Shown here: positions 51,674 through 61,017 of the stretch, piece by piece
Layout: each line of letters opens with the position of its first letter
Position numbering within the stretch: position 1 is the stretch's first letter
Assembly: GCA_021773435.1 (NCBI GenBank)
Contig: JAJFKC010000007.1
Coordinates: 62,001 to 126,000, forward strand
DNA from: Porticoccaceae bacterium
GTDB lineage: Bacteria; Pseudomonadota; Gammaproteobacteria; Pseudomonadales; Porticoccaceae
Reading direction: 5' to 3'
DNA: 64,000 nt
Translations under genes and position numbers: made by a program
The notes under the pieces: generated by a model
Seen by the model: the letters and a program-made list of their open reading frames with translations, nothing else
Databases searched by the model: none
What the model was told of the DNA's origin: nothing

Positions 51674-53335
51674 ATGGCATTACTTGCCCTTAAAAATGTT
51701 GGCAAATCCTATGGTCAAGGCGCTGACAAAACCGCCGTGCTCAAAGATATTAATCTGGAAATAAACGAAGGCGAGTTCGTCGCCATCGTCGGTTTTTCCG
51801 GCAGCGGTAAAAGCACATTAATTTCGGCTATTGCGGGGTTGATAGACGCTGACGAAGGTTTAATCACAAAAGACGGAAAAGCCATCAGCGGCCCCAGTGC
51901 TGACCGCGGTGTGGTGTTTCAGAATTACTCACTGATGCCCTGGCTCACCGTGCAGGGTAACGTCGCACTCTCGGTTGACCAGATATTTTCTGACCGACCA
52001 AAAAATGAGCGGGGAGAGCGTGTCCTAAAATACGTTGCTATGGTGGGCTTAAGCCCAGCCCTGCACAAACGACCGGCCGAGCTGTCCGGCGGAATGCGTC
52101 AACGGGTCAATGTCGCCCGAGCCCTGGCAGCCAGCCCCGACATCCTCCTGCTCGATGAACCCCTCAGCGCACTGGACGCCCTCACCCGCGCCAACCTTCA
52201 GGACGAAATACTGCAAATATGGGAGCACGAAAAGAAAACCGTTATCCTTATCACCAATGATGTTGACGAAGGCCTGATTATGGCCGATCGCATTATTCCG
52301 CTAAAACCTGGGCCTAACGCCACCTTCGGGCCAGAGTTTAAAATTGATCTGCCGCGACCACGTGATCGTAGCGCCATGAATCACGACCCCGCCTTCAAAG
52401 CACTTCGCGCTGAGGTAACCCAGTATCTCATGGATATCGGCATCCAGGACAGCAGTAATGAGGCGACAGTTAAACTACCCCCGGTAAGACCCAATACCAG
52501 TATCGACTGGAAACTCGATACCACAGCTCTGAAGCCAGAAACCGGTGGTTTTATTAACGAACGTTATCTCGAGTTCACTGGCCTGGATAAAATTTATCCG
52601 ACACCTAAAGGGCCAATTGCCGTTGTCGAAGACTTTAATTTAAAAGTCAGGCAAGGCGAGTTCATCTCCCTTATCGGTCACTCTGGCTGTGGTAAATCTA
52701 CCGTACTGTCCATGTGCGCCGGACTTAACGAAATCAGTAATGGCGGGATTATTCTCGACAATAAAGAAGTTGATGCCGCCGGGCCAGATAGAGCCGTGGT
52801 GTTTCAAGCGCCTAGCCTTTTCCCCTGGCTCACCGCTATCGAAAACGTGGCGCTGGGAGTAGAAAGTGTCTACCCACACGCACAGAAAAGCGAGCGTGCC
52901 GATATCGTCGAATACTATTTAACCCGGGTCGGCCTCGGTAACGCTCTGCACAAAAAAGCGGCTGATCTTTCCAACGGCATGCGCCAAAGGGTCGGTATTG
53001 CTCGGGCTTTTGCCCTGTCTCCCAAGCTACTCTTGCTCGACGAACCCTTTGGCATGCTCGATTCACTCACCCGCTGGGAATTGCAGGAAGTACTCATGGA
53101 AGTATGGGAGCGCACCAAACTGACGGCGGTAATGGTCACTCATGATGTAGATGAGGCCATTCTATTGGCCGACCGCGTCGTGATGATGACCAATGGGCCT
53201 CAGGCAACCGTGGGCAAAATTATCGATATTGATCTACCCCGCCCGCGCACTCGCAAGGCCTTACTTGAGCATCCTGATTACTATGATTATCGAGAGAGTT
53301 TGATTTCTTTTCTGGCTGAATGTGATCAGCATTGA
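51674..53335 (+). CDS. Fused NrtC/NrtD-type ABC transporter ATPase (two nucleotide-binding domains)
   Basis: Two ABC ATPase domains in one chain of 553 residues. Domain 1: Walker [12 protein letters not shown]-loop [11 protein letters not shown], signature LSGGMRQR, Walker [13 protein letters not shown]. Domain 2: [41 protein letters not shown]. The H-loop histidine is present in domain 2 (VTHDVDE, about residue 490) but is Asn in domain 1 (ITNDVDE, about 195), so the two sites may not be equal. The NrtC solute-binding C-terminal domain is missing. The ATG at 51674 has AGGAG nine bases upstream; another ATG lies two codons earlier. Confidence 0.92.
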   Translation: MALLALKNVGKSYGQGADKTAVLKDINLEINEGEFVAIVGFSGSGKSTLISAIAGLIDADEGLITKDGKAISGPSADRGVVFQNYSLMPWLTVQGNVALSVDQIFSDRPKNERGERVLKYVAMVGLSPALHKRPAELSGGMRQRVNVARALAASPDILLLDEPLSALDALTRANLQDEILQIWEHEKKTVILITNDVDEGLIMADRIIPLKPGPNATFGPEFKIDLPRPRDRSAMNHDPAFKALRAEVTQYLMDIGIQDSSNEATVKLPPVRPNTSIDWKLDTTALKPETGGFINERYLEFTGLDKIYPTPKGPIAVVEDFNLKVRQGEFISLIGHSGCGKSTVLSMCAGLNEISNGGIILDNKEVDAAGPDRAVVFQAPSLFPWLTAIENVALGVESVYPHAQKSERADIVEYYLTRVGLGNALHKKAADLSNGMRQRVGIARAFALSPKLLLLDEPFGMLDSLTRWELQEVLMEVWERTKLTAVMVTHDVDEAILLADRVVMMTNGPQATVGKIIDIDLPRPRTRKALLEHPDYYDYRESLISFLAECDQH

Positions 53336-53353
53336 ACTCGGGTTGAATTCGGG
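53332..53353. repeat. 11-bp tandem duplication across the nrtCD stop
   Basis: ttgaactcggg (53332-53342) and ttgaattcggg (53343-53353). The stop TGA (53333-53335) lies in the first copy. Confidence 0.7.
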
Positions 53354-53395
53354 CTTGGTGTTAGCGACCTCTCGGCCAGGTTAACTACTTAACCC

Positions 53396-54019
53396 TTATT
53401 GGTTCGCCGTTTCGAAATCTTTAAGCGAAGCCATCACAACATCGAGGTCACACAACAGGCCGTCCTGTACGGAGTAAATCCACCCGTGAACCGACAGGGG
53501 CTGGCCGCTGCGCCAGGCATTTTGGACCACCGTGCTACTGCATACGTTTAACACTTGTTCAACGACATTCTTCTCACAAAGGCGATCAAGCTTGTCACCC
53601 TCATTCGCACAGGCATCAATCTCAGTGCGATAATAACGATAGACATCGCGAATGTGGCGCAGCCAATTATCGATCAAACCGTGTTCCTTATTTTCCATGG
53701 CAGCCTGCACGCCACCACAGCCGTAATGTCCGCAGACGATAATGTGCTTAACCTTTAGGACTTCGACGGCGTATTGCACCACCGACAGGCAATTTAAATC
53801 GGTATGAACCACAACATTGGCGATATTGCGATGAACGAACACTTCGCCCGGTGGTAAATCGATAATCTGATTGGCTGGCACCCGACTATCGGAACAACCA
53901 ATCCACAAATAATCCGGTGATTGTTGCCGGGAGAGCTTACTAAAAAATTCCGGGTTATCACTGGCTACGCGCTTGGCCCAACGCTTATTACTATCTAGCA
54001 GGCTTTCTAATTCATTCAT
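53396..54019 (-). CDS. can: Beta-carbonic anhydrase
   Basis: Zinc enzyme interconverting CO2 and bicarbonate, 207 residues. Zinc ligands are Cys42 and Asp44 in WIGCSDSRVPANQ, and the His/Cys of CGHYGCGGVQAAM; R46 completes the Asp-Arg dyad. This is the Can (YadF) type. It is encoded convergently with the NrtABC-like operon, 60 bp apart, so it is not co-transcribed. Its closeness is worth noting only because CmpABCD relatives of this transporter import bicarbonate. Confidence 0.95.
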   Translation of the reverse strand: MNELESLLDSNKRWAKRVASDNPEFFSKLSRQQSPDYLWIGCSDSRVPANQIIDLPPGEVFVHRNIANVVVHTDLNCLSVVQYAVEVLKVKHIIVCGHYGCGGVQAAMENKEHGLIDNWLRHIRDVYRYYRTEIDACANEGDKLDRLCEKNVVEQVLNVCSSTVVQNAWRSGQPLSVHGWIYSVQDGLLCDLDVVMASLKDFETANQ

Positions 54020-54154
54020 TTATAACGCTCACTAATATCTATAACCACAACACAGGTCGAAGCGATCAACTAACTAACCAGGGCAAATATTACAGGTTTA
54101 TGGTGCTCGTGGCTTTGTGCAGAAAGCGGGATATTTTACGTTTCTGCTCTACCA

Positions 54155-55552
54155 TCAGATTTGCAAATGTTTGCCAACTACCTCATCAAGCATCCGCTGT
54201 GCTGGACTCTCCCAGCGCCAGGTCACATGACTGCCCTGATACCACGCTATGCGGCATTTATCCCAGTGACGCCATAACTCAGCAACGTGATCCGCAGGCA
54301 CCATGCGATCGGCAATTCCTGCAAAGATATAACGTTTATCGATTTCAATTCGAGGCTTCATTGCCAATGGCGAGATAACGGTAAACAGACGTTCTATCTC
54401 TTTTAATCCAAGGCCTCGTTCAGCCAGCCCTGCGCTAAACCTCGGCTCCGAAAGTTTAACGATCATCGGTGCTAATTGACTCGCCGGGATACCCGCCACT
54501 GCACAGGCCAGATTGGATTCCAGACTGCTTAGCAACGCAGTGGTATAACCACCCAACGATATACCATAGAGACCCACATTCGGCTCGCCCTGCTCTCTCA
54601 CCCAGGCCAACATTTGTCTGAGATCCCAGGCGGCCTGAGACAGGCCAAACAGGGTGTTCGTCAGATGGCCGCCAATTAAGCCGACCCCATTCATTTTGCC
54701 AATGCGACGCGGTCCGTGCAGAGGCAAAACCGGCAATATCACATTCAAGCCGTGGTCACGGTGAAACTTGGCCGCCTGCATACCCACCAGATTGAAGACG
54801 TCATCACCCATACCACCACCGTGAATACACGTCATCCAGGGCCGTGGCGGGCCGGGATGTCGCAATATGATTCCATGGGCCGTGCGATTATTTTTTTTAC
54901 CCTGCCAGCGCTCAAACCCAGGAAACTCAATGGGTGCCTGGTAGCCGCTGTTGAAACTCATTTTCTGGTAACCAAGTCCGCGAAAGGACGCTGGCCTGAA
55001 GATAATATCTTCAGGCACTACTGGATCACGGTGCCAGTCAGTCGGTGCGTCAAGAAAGCCTTCTTTATCCAGCAAAGCGATGGCCTCATGGCTCTCCTCG
55101 GCGATTTTATCGATTAATGCCGCGTCGGAAGATCGCAGCATTAAGCGGATCACCGCGCCGAGGGCCACCTCGTCAAGAGCAGCTTTAGCGGCTACTGCAA
55201 GGGGCCTGGTATTCTCGGGAATGTCGGCCTGCGGTGGGTATATATCGAAACCTCTTCCCGCAACTAATAATGAAGCAAAGGATAAGGACAATACGCATAT
55301 AAATGACCAGAAATCGATGCTCGCAACCAGACAAACGGCACTTACTATCCCCACCAAAGCTCCCATCGCGACCACTTGTGGTGTCCGAAAATCGCCTCTT
55401 AGAAGCAGTGCCGACACTCCGCCACCGAGCAACAGGGATCCCGGTAAAATACTGTATATCGACAGAATAGAATCCGTATACGCGATTAACCAAACCATAC
55501 CGGCGACAATAGGTATGCCCGGCAGCAGGCGAATTAACTTAGCAGAATTCAT
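54155..55552 (-). CDS. Membrane-anchored alpha/beta hydrolase (paralogue A)
   Basis: A 465-residue protein. Three or four membrane helices occupy the first ~95 residues, followed by an alpha/beta-hydrolase domain. The nucleophile elbow is GISLGGYTTALLSSLE, and CIHGGGMGDD resembles an oxyanion-hole HG segment. The C-terminal YQGSHVTWRWESP supplies the likely catalytic histidine. It shares most of its hydrolase domain with the divergently encoded 55790-56995 protein, which lacks the membrane part. The substrate is unknown; the Xaa-Pro-dipeptidyl-like and acyl-esterase families are remote possibilities. Confidence 0.8.
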   Translation of the reverse strand: MNSAKLIRLLPGIPIVAGMVWLIAYTDSILSIYSILPGSLLLGGGVSALLLRGDFRTPQVVAMGALVGIVSAVCLVASIDFWSFICVLSLSFASLLVAGRGFDIYPPQADIPENTRPLAVAAKAALDEVALGAVIRLMLRSSDAALIDKIAEESHEAIALLDKEGFLDAPTDWHRDPVVPEDIIFRPASFRGLGYQKMSFNSGYQAPIEFPGFERWQGKKNNRTAHGIILRHPGPPRPWMTCIHGGGMGDDVFNLVGMQAAKFHRDHGLNVILPVLPLHGPRRIGKMNGVGLIGGHLTNTLFGLSQAAWDLRQMLAWVREQGEPNVGLYGISLGGYTTALLSSLESNLACAVAGIPASQLAPMIVKLSEPRFSAGLAERGLGLKEIERLFTVISPLAMKPRIEIDKRYIFAGIADRMVPADHVAELWRHWDKCRIAWYQGSHVTWRWESPAQRMLDEVVGKHLQI

Positions 55553-55789
55553 AGCTCAACATCCCAGGTCAGTCCGTGAAAATTTGGGCGGCAAAATTGA
55601 CATCTAATATGACCCCGGACAACACAGCCAGCAAAGCATCAAGGGCAGTCAAGTAGATCAGACATTTATATGAGCATAACTTGTTTTACTTCAAAGGTTG
55701 GTGCCGTCTGGACATAATATTTCTTTCAATATCGCCATTGGCAAAGGTATTATGTCAAGGTGTTGAATTAAATTAGCGATGAGATTCCT

Positions 55790-56995
55790 ATGAAACTAGC
55801 CTCATTTTTACCCAAACCTCGCGATCTCCCTGATGTCCAGATCCCTACCTGGATTCCCGGCTCCGAGACCATAAATGACATATTGGACTGGCCTGAGAAC
55901 GCGCCTCGACCAAAGGTGACCTTGGGTTCAATGGCCATGGTCGGTGTCGATGAAGCCCTGATGGTGGGCTTAGGCCTGGCCTCGAGACTACGTTTTCCAA
56001 CACCGGGGTTCCGTAAGCGTTGTGCCGACGAAATGGAGGACGCCCTCGAATTTTTTGAAGCAAAAGGCTGGCTGGATAACCCTAGAGGCTACCATCAAAC
56101 GCCGCCAGAGATGGATAAGGTAAAATTCAAAAAAGAAACCTCGCGGGGCGTCCACTACGAACATATGACTTTCGATAGCGGTTATGTTCCCCATATGGGC
56201 GAATCAGGACGCAATCGGTGGCTGAGTTACACAGCCAATCATACCGCCCATTGCTGGGTATTGCGCCATTCTGGGCCTCAACGCCCCTGGTTGATCAATA
56301 TCCACGGCTACCGGATGGGCGTGCCCTATATGGATTTGCCCTTCTTCCACGCCAAAGCCTTGCACGAAAACAAAGGTCTTAATGTCCTCCAGTACGTCAT
56401 TCCACTGCACGGACCTCGAAAAATAGGGCCTACTAGTGGCGACGGTGTGCTTTCTCCAGGTTATGTAAACCTCATTCATACTGAAGCCCAGGCGATGTTT
56501 GAATTGCGGCGAATTATTGCCTGGCTTCGCAAGGAAGGAGCGCCAGAGATTGGTGTTCATGGCATTTCTCTCGGCGGTTATACCACCGCCATGTTGTCGG
56601 GCCTGGAAGGCAATCTCGCTTGCGCCATTGCCGGTGTTCCCGCGGTTAATTTGGTGCGCGCCGCGCGGCGTCTGGGCAGCAGAAACCTGCTCTACTTTCT
56701 CGATAACATCGGTATGCCCTGGGACGACATAGAAAGAATGACCCGTGTCATCTCACCCACTGCCCTGAAACCGAAGGTCGCCGCCAAACGGCGCTACATC
56801 TATGCTGGACTCCTCGATCGACTAGCCAGACCAGAAGATCCTCTCGACTTATGGGAGCATTGGGGACGACCAAAAATAGAGTGGTATCATGGCAACCACG
56901 TCACTTTTCCATGGGAAAAAACTGTCAACACCTTTATTGATGAAGCCCTCGACGAATCGTTTACCGGATTGAAACCGCTGAAATCAAAACACTAA
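55790..56995 (+). CDS. Soluble alpha/beta hydrolase (paralogue B)
   Basis: A 401-residue alpha/beta hydrolase without membrane segments. Matching blocks with the divergent paralogue are HMTFDSGYVPH, HCWVLRHSGPQRPWLINIHGYRMG, VIPLHGPRKIGPTSGDG, GVHGISLGGYTTAMLSGLEGNLACAIAGVPAVN and WYHGNHVTFPWE. The nucleophile is the serine of GISLGG and the likely catalytic histidine lies in GNHVT. It precedes the PHA-synthase-like fusion gene by 450 bp on the same strand. A role in lipid or polyester turnover is an inference from position. Confidence 0.82.
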   Translation: MKLASFLPKPRDLPDVQIPTWIPGSETINDILDWPENAPRPKVTLGSMAMVGVDEALMVGLGLASRLRFPTPGFRKRCADEMEDALEFFEAKGWLDNPRGYHQTPPEMDKVKFKKETSRGVHYEHMTFDSGYVPHMGESGRNRWLSYTANHTAHCWVLRHSGPQRPWLINIHGYRMGVPYMDLPFFHAKALHENKGLNVLQYVIPLHGPRKIGPTSGDGVLSPGYVNLIHTEAQAMFELRRIIAWLRKEGAPEIGVHGISLGGYTTAMLSGLEGNLACAIAGVPAVNLVRAARRLGSRNLLYFLDNIGMPWDDIERMTRVISPTALKPKVAAKRRYIYAGLLDRLARPEDPLDLWEHWGRPKIEWYHGNHVTFPWEKTVNTFIDEALDESFTGLKPLKSKH

Positions 56996-57073
56996 ATATT
57001 AAGTACCCATATCCTCTAAATGACCTGCAAACATGCATTGCGAAAACTGATAGGCGCGTTACTTAAACTTAAA

Positions 57074-57108
57074 ATAGGTGTGTTACTTAAAACGAGTAAC
57101 GCACCTAT
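57074..57108. terminator. Hairpin after the alpha/beta hydrolase
   Basis: A 14-bp stem with one G-U pair (57074-57087 with 57095-57108, loop of 7). The rest of 56996-57445 shows no gene and no other structure I can support. The T-tract is weak on both strands, so termination is probable rather than certain. Confidence 0.5.
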
Positions 57109-57445
57109 CCCGCGTCCCTACCATATTCCATAGACTGCACATTACCTGCTTGCGCCAACACCGATCAATGCAATTGACTTAAATAATCCAGCTTGTTAAC
57201 AGTACTTCGCTCGTTTTGCATCGCCCAGGTTTTCAATGTTGTCGCTGGCAACATAAACTAGATCAACTCATTTAGAATCGTCCGGTCGGAACTACGCGAC
57301 CAGCCATCGATGGCTGATAACCGCAACAAAGCAACACCCATCAATTAATATAACTACAATTCATTATTGCGATAAGAGTTACGCATGATTAAATCACGTG
57401 ACTAAACACCAAAAACTTTACTGTAGATGTTAAGAGGTTGTAGTA

Positions 57446-60400
57446 ATGAAAAAGAACGGATCTGGATCTGAGCTATTAGGCGCAACTTCACGTATCAGCA
57501 TGGCCTTAAAAAACGCCTCGGTGATCGCCCGTTTCGGGCGGCTCGAGCCACGTACCGGTGCGGTCTATTACGTAGCCAACGAAAGTCCTGATTACCGTTT
57601 ACGCTGCTACGAAACAAAAAAATCTACTACTAAGCGGACACCTATCATCCTGGTCCCACCGCTGATGATCTCCGCCGATGTCTTCGACGTAGCGGCCGAC
57701 AACAGCGCCGTCACGTACCTAACCGAGCAGGGGTTTTCGGTCTGGCTGGTCGATTTTGGTTCCCCAGAGCACCAGGAAGGTGGCCTGGAAAAGGACTTGA
57801 CCGACCATGTTCTCGCCGTAAATGATGCCATCGACTTTGTCTATGCCGAAACGCGCGTACCTGTGCACCTGGCAGGATACTGCCAGGGCGGTATATTTTG
57901 TTATCTCGCTACAGCCTTTCGTAACTCAGAGAATGTTGCGTCAATAGTCACCTTCGGTGCCCCAGTTAATATTTACAAAAACTTTCTACCCGGTGTGCCC
58001 GATGAGGTGACCACCAAAGTTTTTGAAGCCATTGGCAGTGTCTTTCCAAAAAGCCTCACTCCCTCTGTAATCCCTGCAAACGTCACAAAAAATCTGTTTA
58101 AACTGATGAGCCCAACCAAGGAGGTTAAACGTTGGTTTGACTTTATGGGTTCCTTACATGATCGCGACGCCCTGCTACAAACCGAAGAGGGCAGAAGCTT
58201 TCTAGGTGGCGAAGGATTTGTCGCCTGGCCTGGCCCGGCTTTACACCAGTTTTTGCGCCAGATGCTGGTTGGCAACCGACTGGTTGCTGGCGGTTGTGTC
58301 ATCGAAGGCCGGGCCATTTCTCTGGTAGAGATAACCTGTCCCATCCTGGCCGTTATCGGCAGTCATGACGAAATCGCCCGCGCAGCTGCAGTGCGTGGCA
58401 TCGCCGATGCCGTGCCAAATGCCGAGCTGTATGAACTACCGGTTATTGGTGGTCATATGGCGATTGTGGTCGGTTCCCGTGCTCTGAAGAACACCTGGCC
58501 AACGGTTTCCCAGTGGGTAAGCTGGCGGGAAGGCAAAGGCGAACAACCCGAAACCATTAGTCCATTGGGGGAAAATGTTGAAGTCGGCAAGATCGCTGAC
58601 AGCCGCAATGACGCCTTGCCAATTGCCATGCTCAAGAGTGCCTTTGGAATGGGCAAAGGTTTTGTTGAAACCACTGCCGATATATTCGGAATTACCACCG
58701 ACTCGCTCCAGGCCATTACCAAAAATTTTAGCTCTCATATTTCCACCCTAAATCGCCTGGAGAATCTGAATAGTGAAAGCGAAGTCGGCTTCGCACTGGC
58801 GCTAAGCGAGCAAGCCCAAAAAGCACCAACAGACACCTACTTCCTTTACGATGGTCGCGCCCACTCCTATAGTGATGCCAGCAAAAGAGTCGACAATATT
58901 GTCCGCGGTTTAATTTCCCTGGGCATTCGTACCGGTGACCATGTTGGTATTCTTATGCACGCCCGGCCCACCTCGCTGGCCACTGTCATGGCTGTGAACC
59001 GCCTTGGTGCTATTGCCGTGTTGCTGCGTAACGAGCGCACCAGCCGTCAACTGAACATAGAACTCAAGTTAGGCAGCGTTCAGCACCTGATTGCCGACCC
59101 GGAAAATGCCCCCGCTGCGGTAGAAGGTTATTCAGGCCAGGTATATGTCCTCGGTGGCTTTGGTCGCTCACAACGAGCACTGCCAGCAAACGTGATCGAT
59201 ATGGAGGAAATTGATCCCGCACGCATACCGCTGCCGGATTGGTATAGACCTTCACCAGGCAAAGCCGATGACCTTGCTTACATTCTCTTTGCTGGCCACG
59301 ATGTCGATACCCATTGCAACCGTATATCTAACCACCGTTGGGCATTATCGGCACTGGGCACCGCATCCTCAGCAGCCATGATGTCATCAGACACCGTGTA
59401 CTGCTGGACACCCCTGCACGATCCCTCCGGTTTACTGGTCTCGGTCAGCGCCTCTTTAGTGGCTGGCGCACGGGCAGCGGTAGCCCGGGAGTTCGACGCT
59501 GACACCTTCTGGAAAGAAATACGCAGCTATGGCGCACAAATCGTCTGCTATTCCGGCTGTATGCTGCGCGAACTGGTTGACGCCCCCGTACACAAACTGG
59601 AAAAAGGTAATCCGCTGCGCATCTTCGTCGGCCTCGGGATGCCTGAGCCTTTAAGCCAACGCGTTCTAGAACGATTTAAATCGACTCGGGTAATGGAGAT
59701 ATATGCTTCAACCGACAGCAACGCTTATCTCGCCAATGTCACCTGCAAAAAAGTGGGGCCGGTGGTTCAACCCATTCCCGGGAGCAGCGATGTGACGCTG
59801 GTGCATTGGGACTATGAAAAAGATCAGGCCTTTTACGATGCCGCAGGCTATCTATGCCCAGCTCCCGCTGGCACTGTGGGTATGATGCTGTGCCAGGCCG
59901 ACACGGGAATCGGCTATCAGGATAACCGAACTATTTTTAGCGCCTTTGAAAAGGGCGATTGCTGGCAGGTGACCGGAGATCTATTTGTCGTCGATGATGA
60001 TGAGTACCGTTTTGTTGACAAGGTCGGTAACCTGATCCGCGCTAAAGAAGAAAGACTACCGACCCTGCCGATCGAGAATGTCGTTTGGCAGCTGGACAGC
60101 GTCAGTGCCGCTGCAGCTTATGGTCTTGCCATTGAAGGCTGTGACTTTGAAGTACCGGCGGTGGCAGTGCTGTTAAGGAAGAAATCCAAATTTAGCCCTG
60201 GAGAACTCGCAAAACTGGTGACCCAGCAACTCGATAAAAAGAGCCGTCCGGTAGTAATCAGGATAATGAGGGAACTGCCAATGACTTTAGGCGAACAGGT
60301 GCAAAAGCAGACACTTCGTAACCAGGACATGCCAAAATCAGCTCTACAAAAGGGTCAGTCATACTGGTTAAATGAAAAAACCGGCAAATACGAGCCACTT

Positions 60401-60799
60401 AATCAGACTTCTTACAAAAAACTGGCGAAAAGTCTGATCGGTAAAACAGCGCCGGTTAAAGCTGTCAAAAAAGTCAAAAAAGTAGCTACTAGTACCGCCA
60501 AGCCATCAAGCAAAAGCAAAACGGTCCCCAGTAAAAAGGCGGCACCGAAAAGAAAAATTAAAGTGGCAAAAAAACCGATGGGCAATAATGGCGCCAATGG
60601 AAACGATAAGAGAAAGCCTCTTCGCGTTAAAAAAGTTAAAGGCCCTGCCAGTATTCAGGATAAACCAGCGGTCCGCGAAAAGGTTGTTGCAATATCAAAA
60701 TCAACAAACCTGGGCGCACCTGGCGAATCGCCTGTACCACCCACACGGGAAGAATCGGCTATCCCAACTAACCTCGTTAATTTGAGCGATGCTAGCTGA
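57446..60799 (+). CDS. PHA-synthase-like / acyl-CoA-synthetase-like fusion with lysine-rich tail
   Basis: A 1117-residue fusion. Residues ~60-370 are a PhaC-like alpha/beta hydrolase with the PHA-synthase box GYCQGG (nucleophile Cys146) and a terminal histidine in IGGHMAIVVGS. Residues ~455-970 resemble AMP-binding acyl-CoA synthetases (DTYFLYDGRAHSYSDASKRVDN; VTGDLFVVDDDEYRFVDKVGN). The nucleotide motif expected as TSGTTGxPK is degenerate (LFAGHDVDTHCNR), and the catalytic Lys of GKxxK is Glu950 (LGEQVQK), so adenylation is doubtful. Residues ~985-1070 are a Lys/Ala/Pro-rich tail like that of PhaF phasins. Phasin and PhaD genes follow, supporting a polyester-granule role. Confidence 0.85.
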   Translation: MKKNGSGSELLGATSRISMALKNASVIARFGRLEPRTGAVYYVANESPDYRLRCYETKKSTTKRTPIILVPPLMISADVFDVAADNSAVTYLTEQGFSVWLVDFGSPEHQEGGLEKDLTDHVLAVNDAIDFVYAETRVPVHLAGYCQGGIFCYLATAFRNSENVASIVTFGAPVNIYKNFLPGVPDEVTTKVFEAIGSVFPKSLTPSVIPANVTKNLFKLMSPTKEVKRWFDFMGSLHDRDALLQTEEGRSFLGGEGFVAWPGPALHQFLRQMLVGNRLVAGGCVIEGRAISLVEITCPILAVIGSHDEIARAAAVRGIADAVPNAELYELPVIGGHMAIVVGSRALKNTWPTVSQWVSWREGKGEQPETISPLGENVEVGKIADSRNDALPIAMLKSAFGMGKGFVETTADIFGITTDSLQAITKNFSSHISTLNRLENLNSESEVGFALALSEQAQKAPTDTYFLYDGRAHSYSDASKRVDNIVRGLISLGIRTGDHVGILMHARPTSLATVMAVNRLGAIAVLLRNERTSRQLNIELKLGSVQHLIADPENAPAAVEGYSGQVYVLGGFGRSQRALPANVIDMEEIDPARIPLPDWYRPSPGKADDLAYILFAGHDVDTHCNRISNHRWALSALGTASSAAMMSSDTVYCWTPLHDPSGLLVSVSASLVAGARAAVAREFDADTFWKEIRSYGAQIVCYSGCMLRELVDAPVHKLEKGNPLRIFVGLGMPEPLSQRVLERFKSTRVMEIYASTDSNAYLANVTCKKVGPVVQPIPGSSDVTLVHWDYEKDQAFYDAAGYLCPAPAGTVGMMLCQADTGIGYQDNRTIFSAFEKGDCWQVTGDLFVVDDDEYRFVDKVGNLIRAKEERLPTLPIENVVWQLDSVSAAAAYGLAIEGCDFEVPAVAVLLRKKSKFSPGELAKLVTQQLDKKSRPVVIRIMRELPMTLGEQVQKQTLRNQDMPKSALQKGQSYWLNEKTGKYEPLNQTSYKKLAKSLIGKTAPVKAVKKVKKVATSTAKPSSKSKTVPSKKAAPKRKIKVAKKPMGNNGANGNDKRKPLRVKKVKGPASIQDKPAVREKVVAISKSTNLGAPGESPVPPTREESAIPTNLVNLSDAS

Positions 60800-60875
60800 T
60801 ACTTTATCCAGGGTAGAATTAGAGATATTAATAAATACGTATTACCTCTGAAATAAAAGCCGTGCCGTAGGCATT

Positions 60876-60908
60876 AAAAAGGATCACCTTTATCATGCGA
60901 TCCTTTTT
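60876..60908. terminator. Bidirectional terminator between the fusion gene and the phasin
   Basis: AAAAAGGATC (60876-60885) and GATCCTTTTT (60899-60908) form a perfect 10-bp stem with a 13-nt loop and T-tracts on both strands. It serves the two convergent genes. Confidence 0.88.
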
Positions 60909-61017
60909 TAATTTTGTGCAGCAAGAATTTTCCCCGTGTATTGCTTACAGCAACTAAGAACGGGGCTATATAACTAAACGACTATTCTTGCTTGCCTAAT
61001 CTGTAGTAGCTCAGACT

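Noticed and set aside
53396-54019. Carbonic anhydrase as part of the NrtABC-like operon
   Set aside because: It is on the opposite strand and convergent, so the link is positional only and was not used to assign a bicarbonate substrate.
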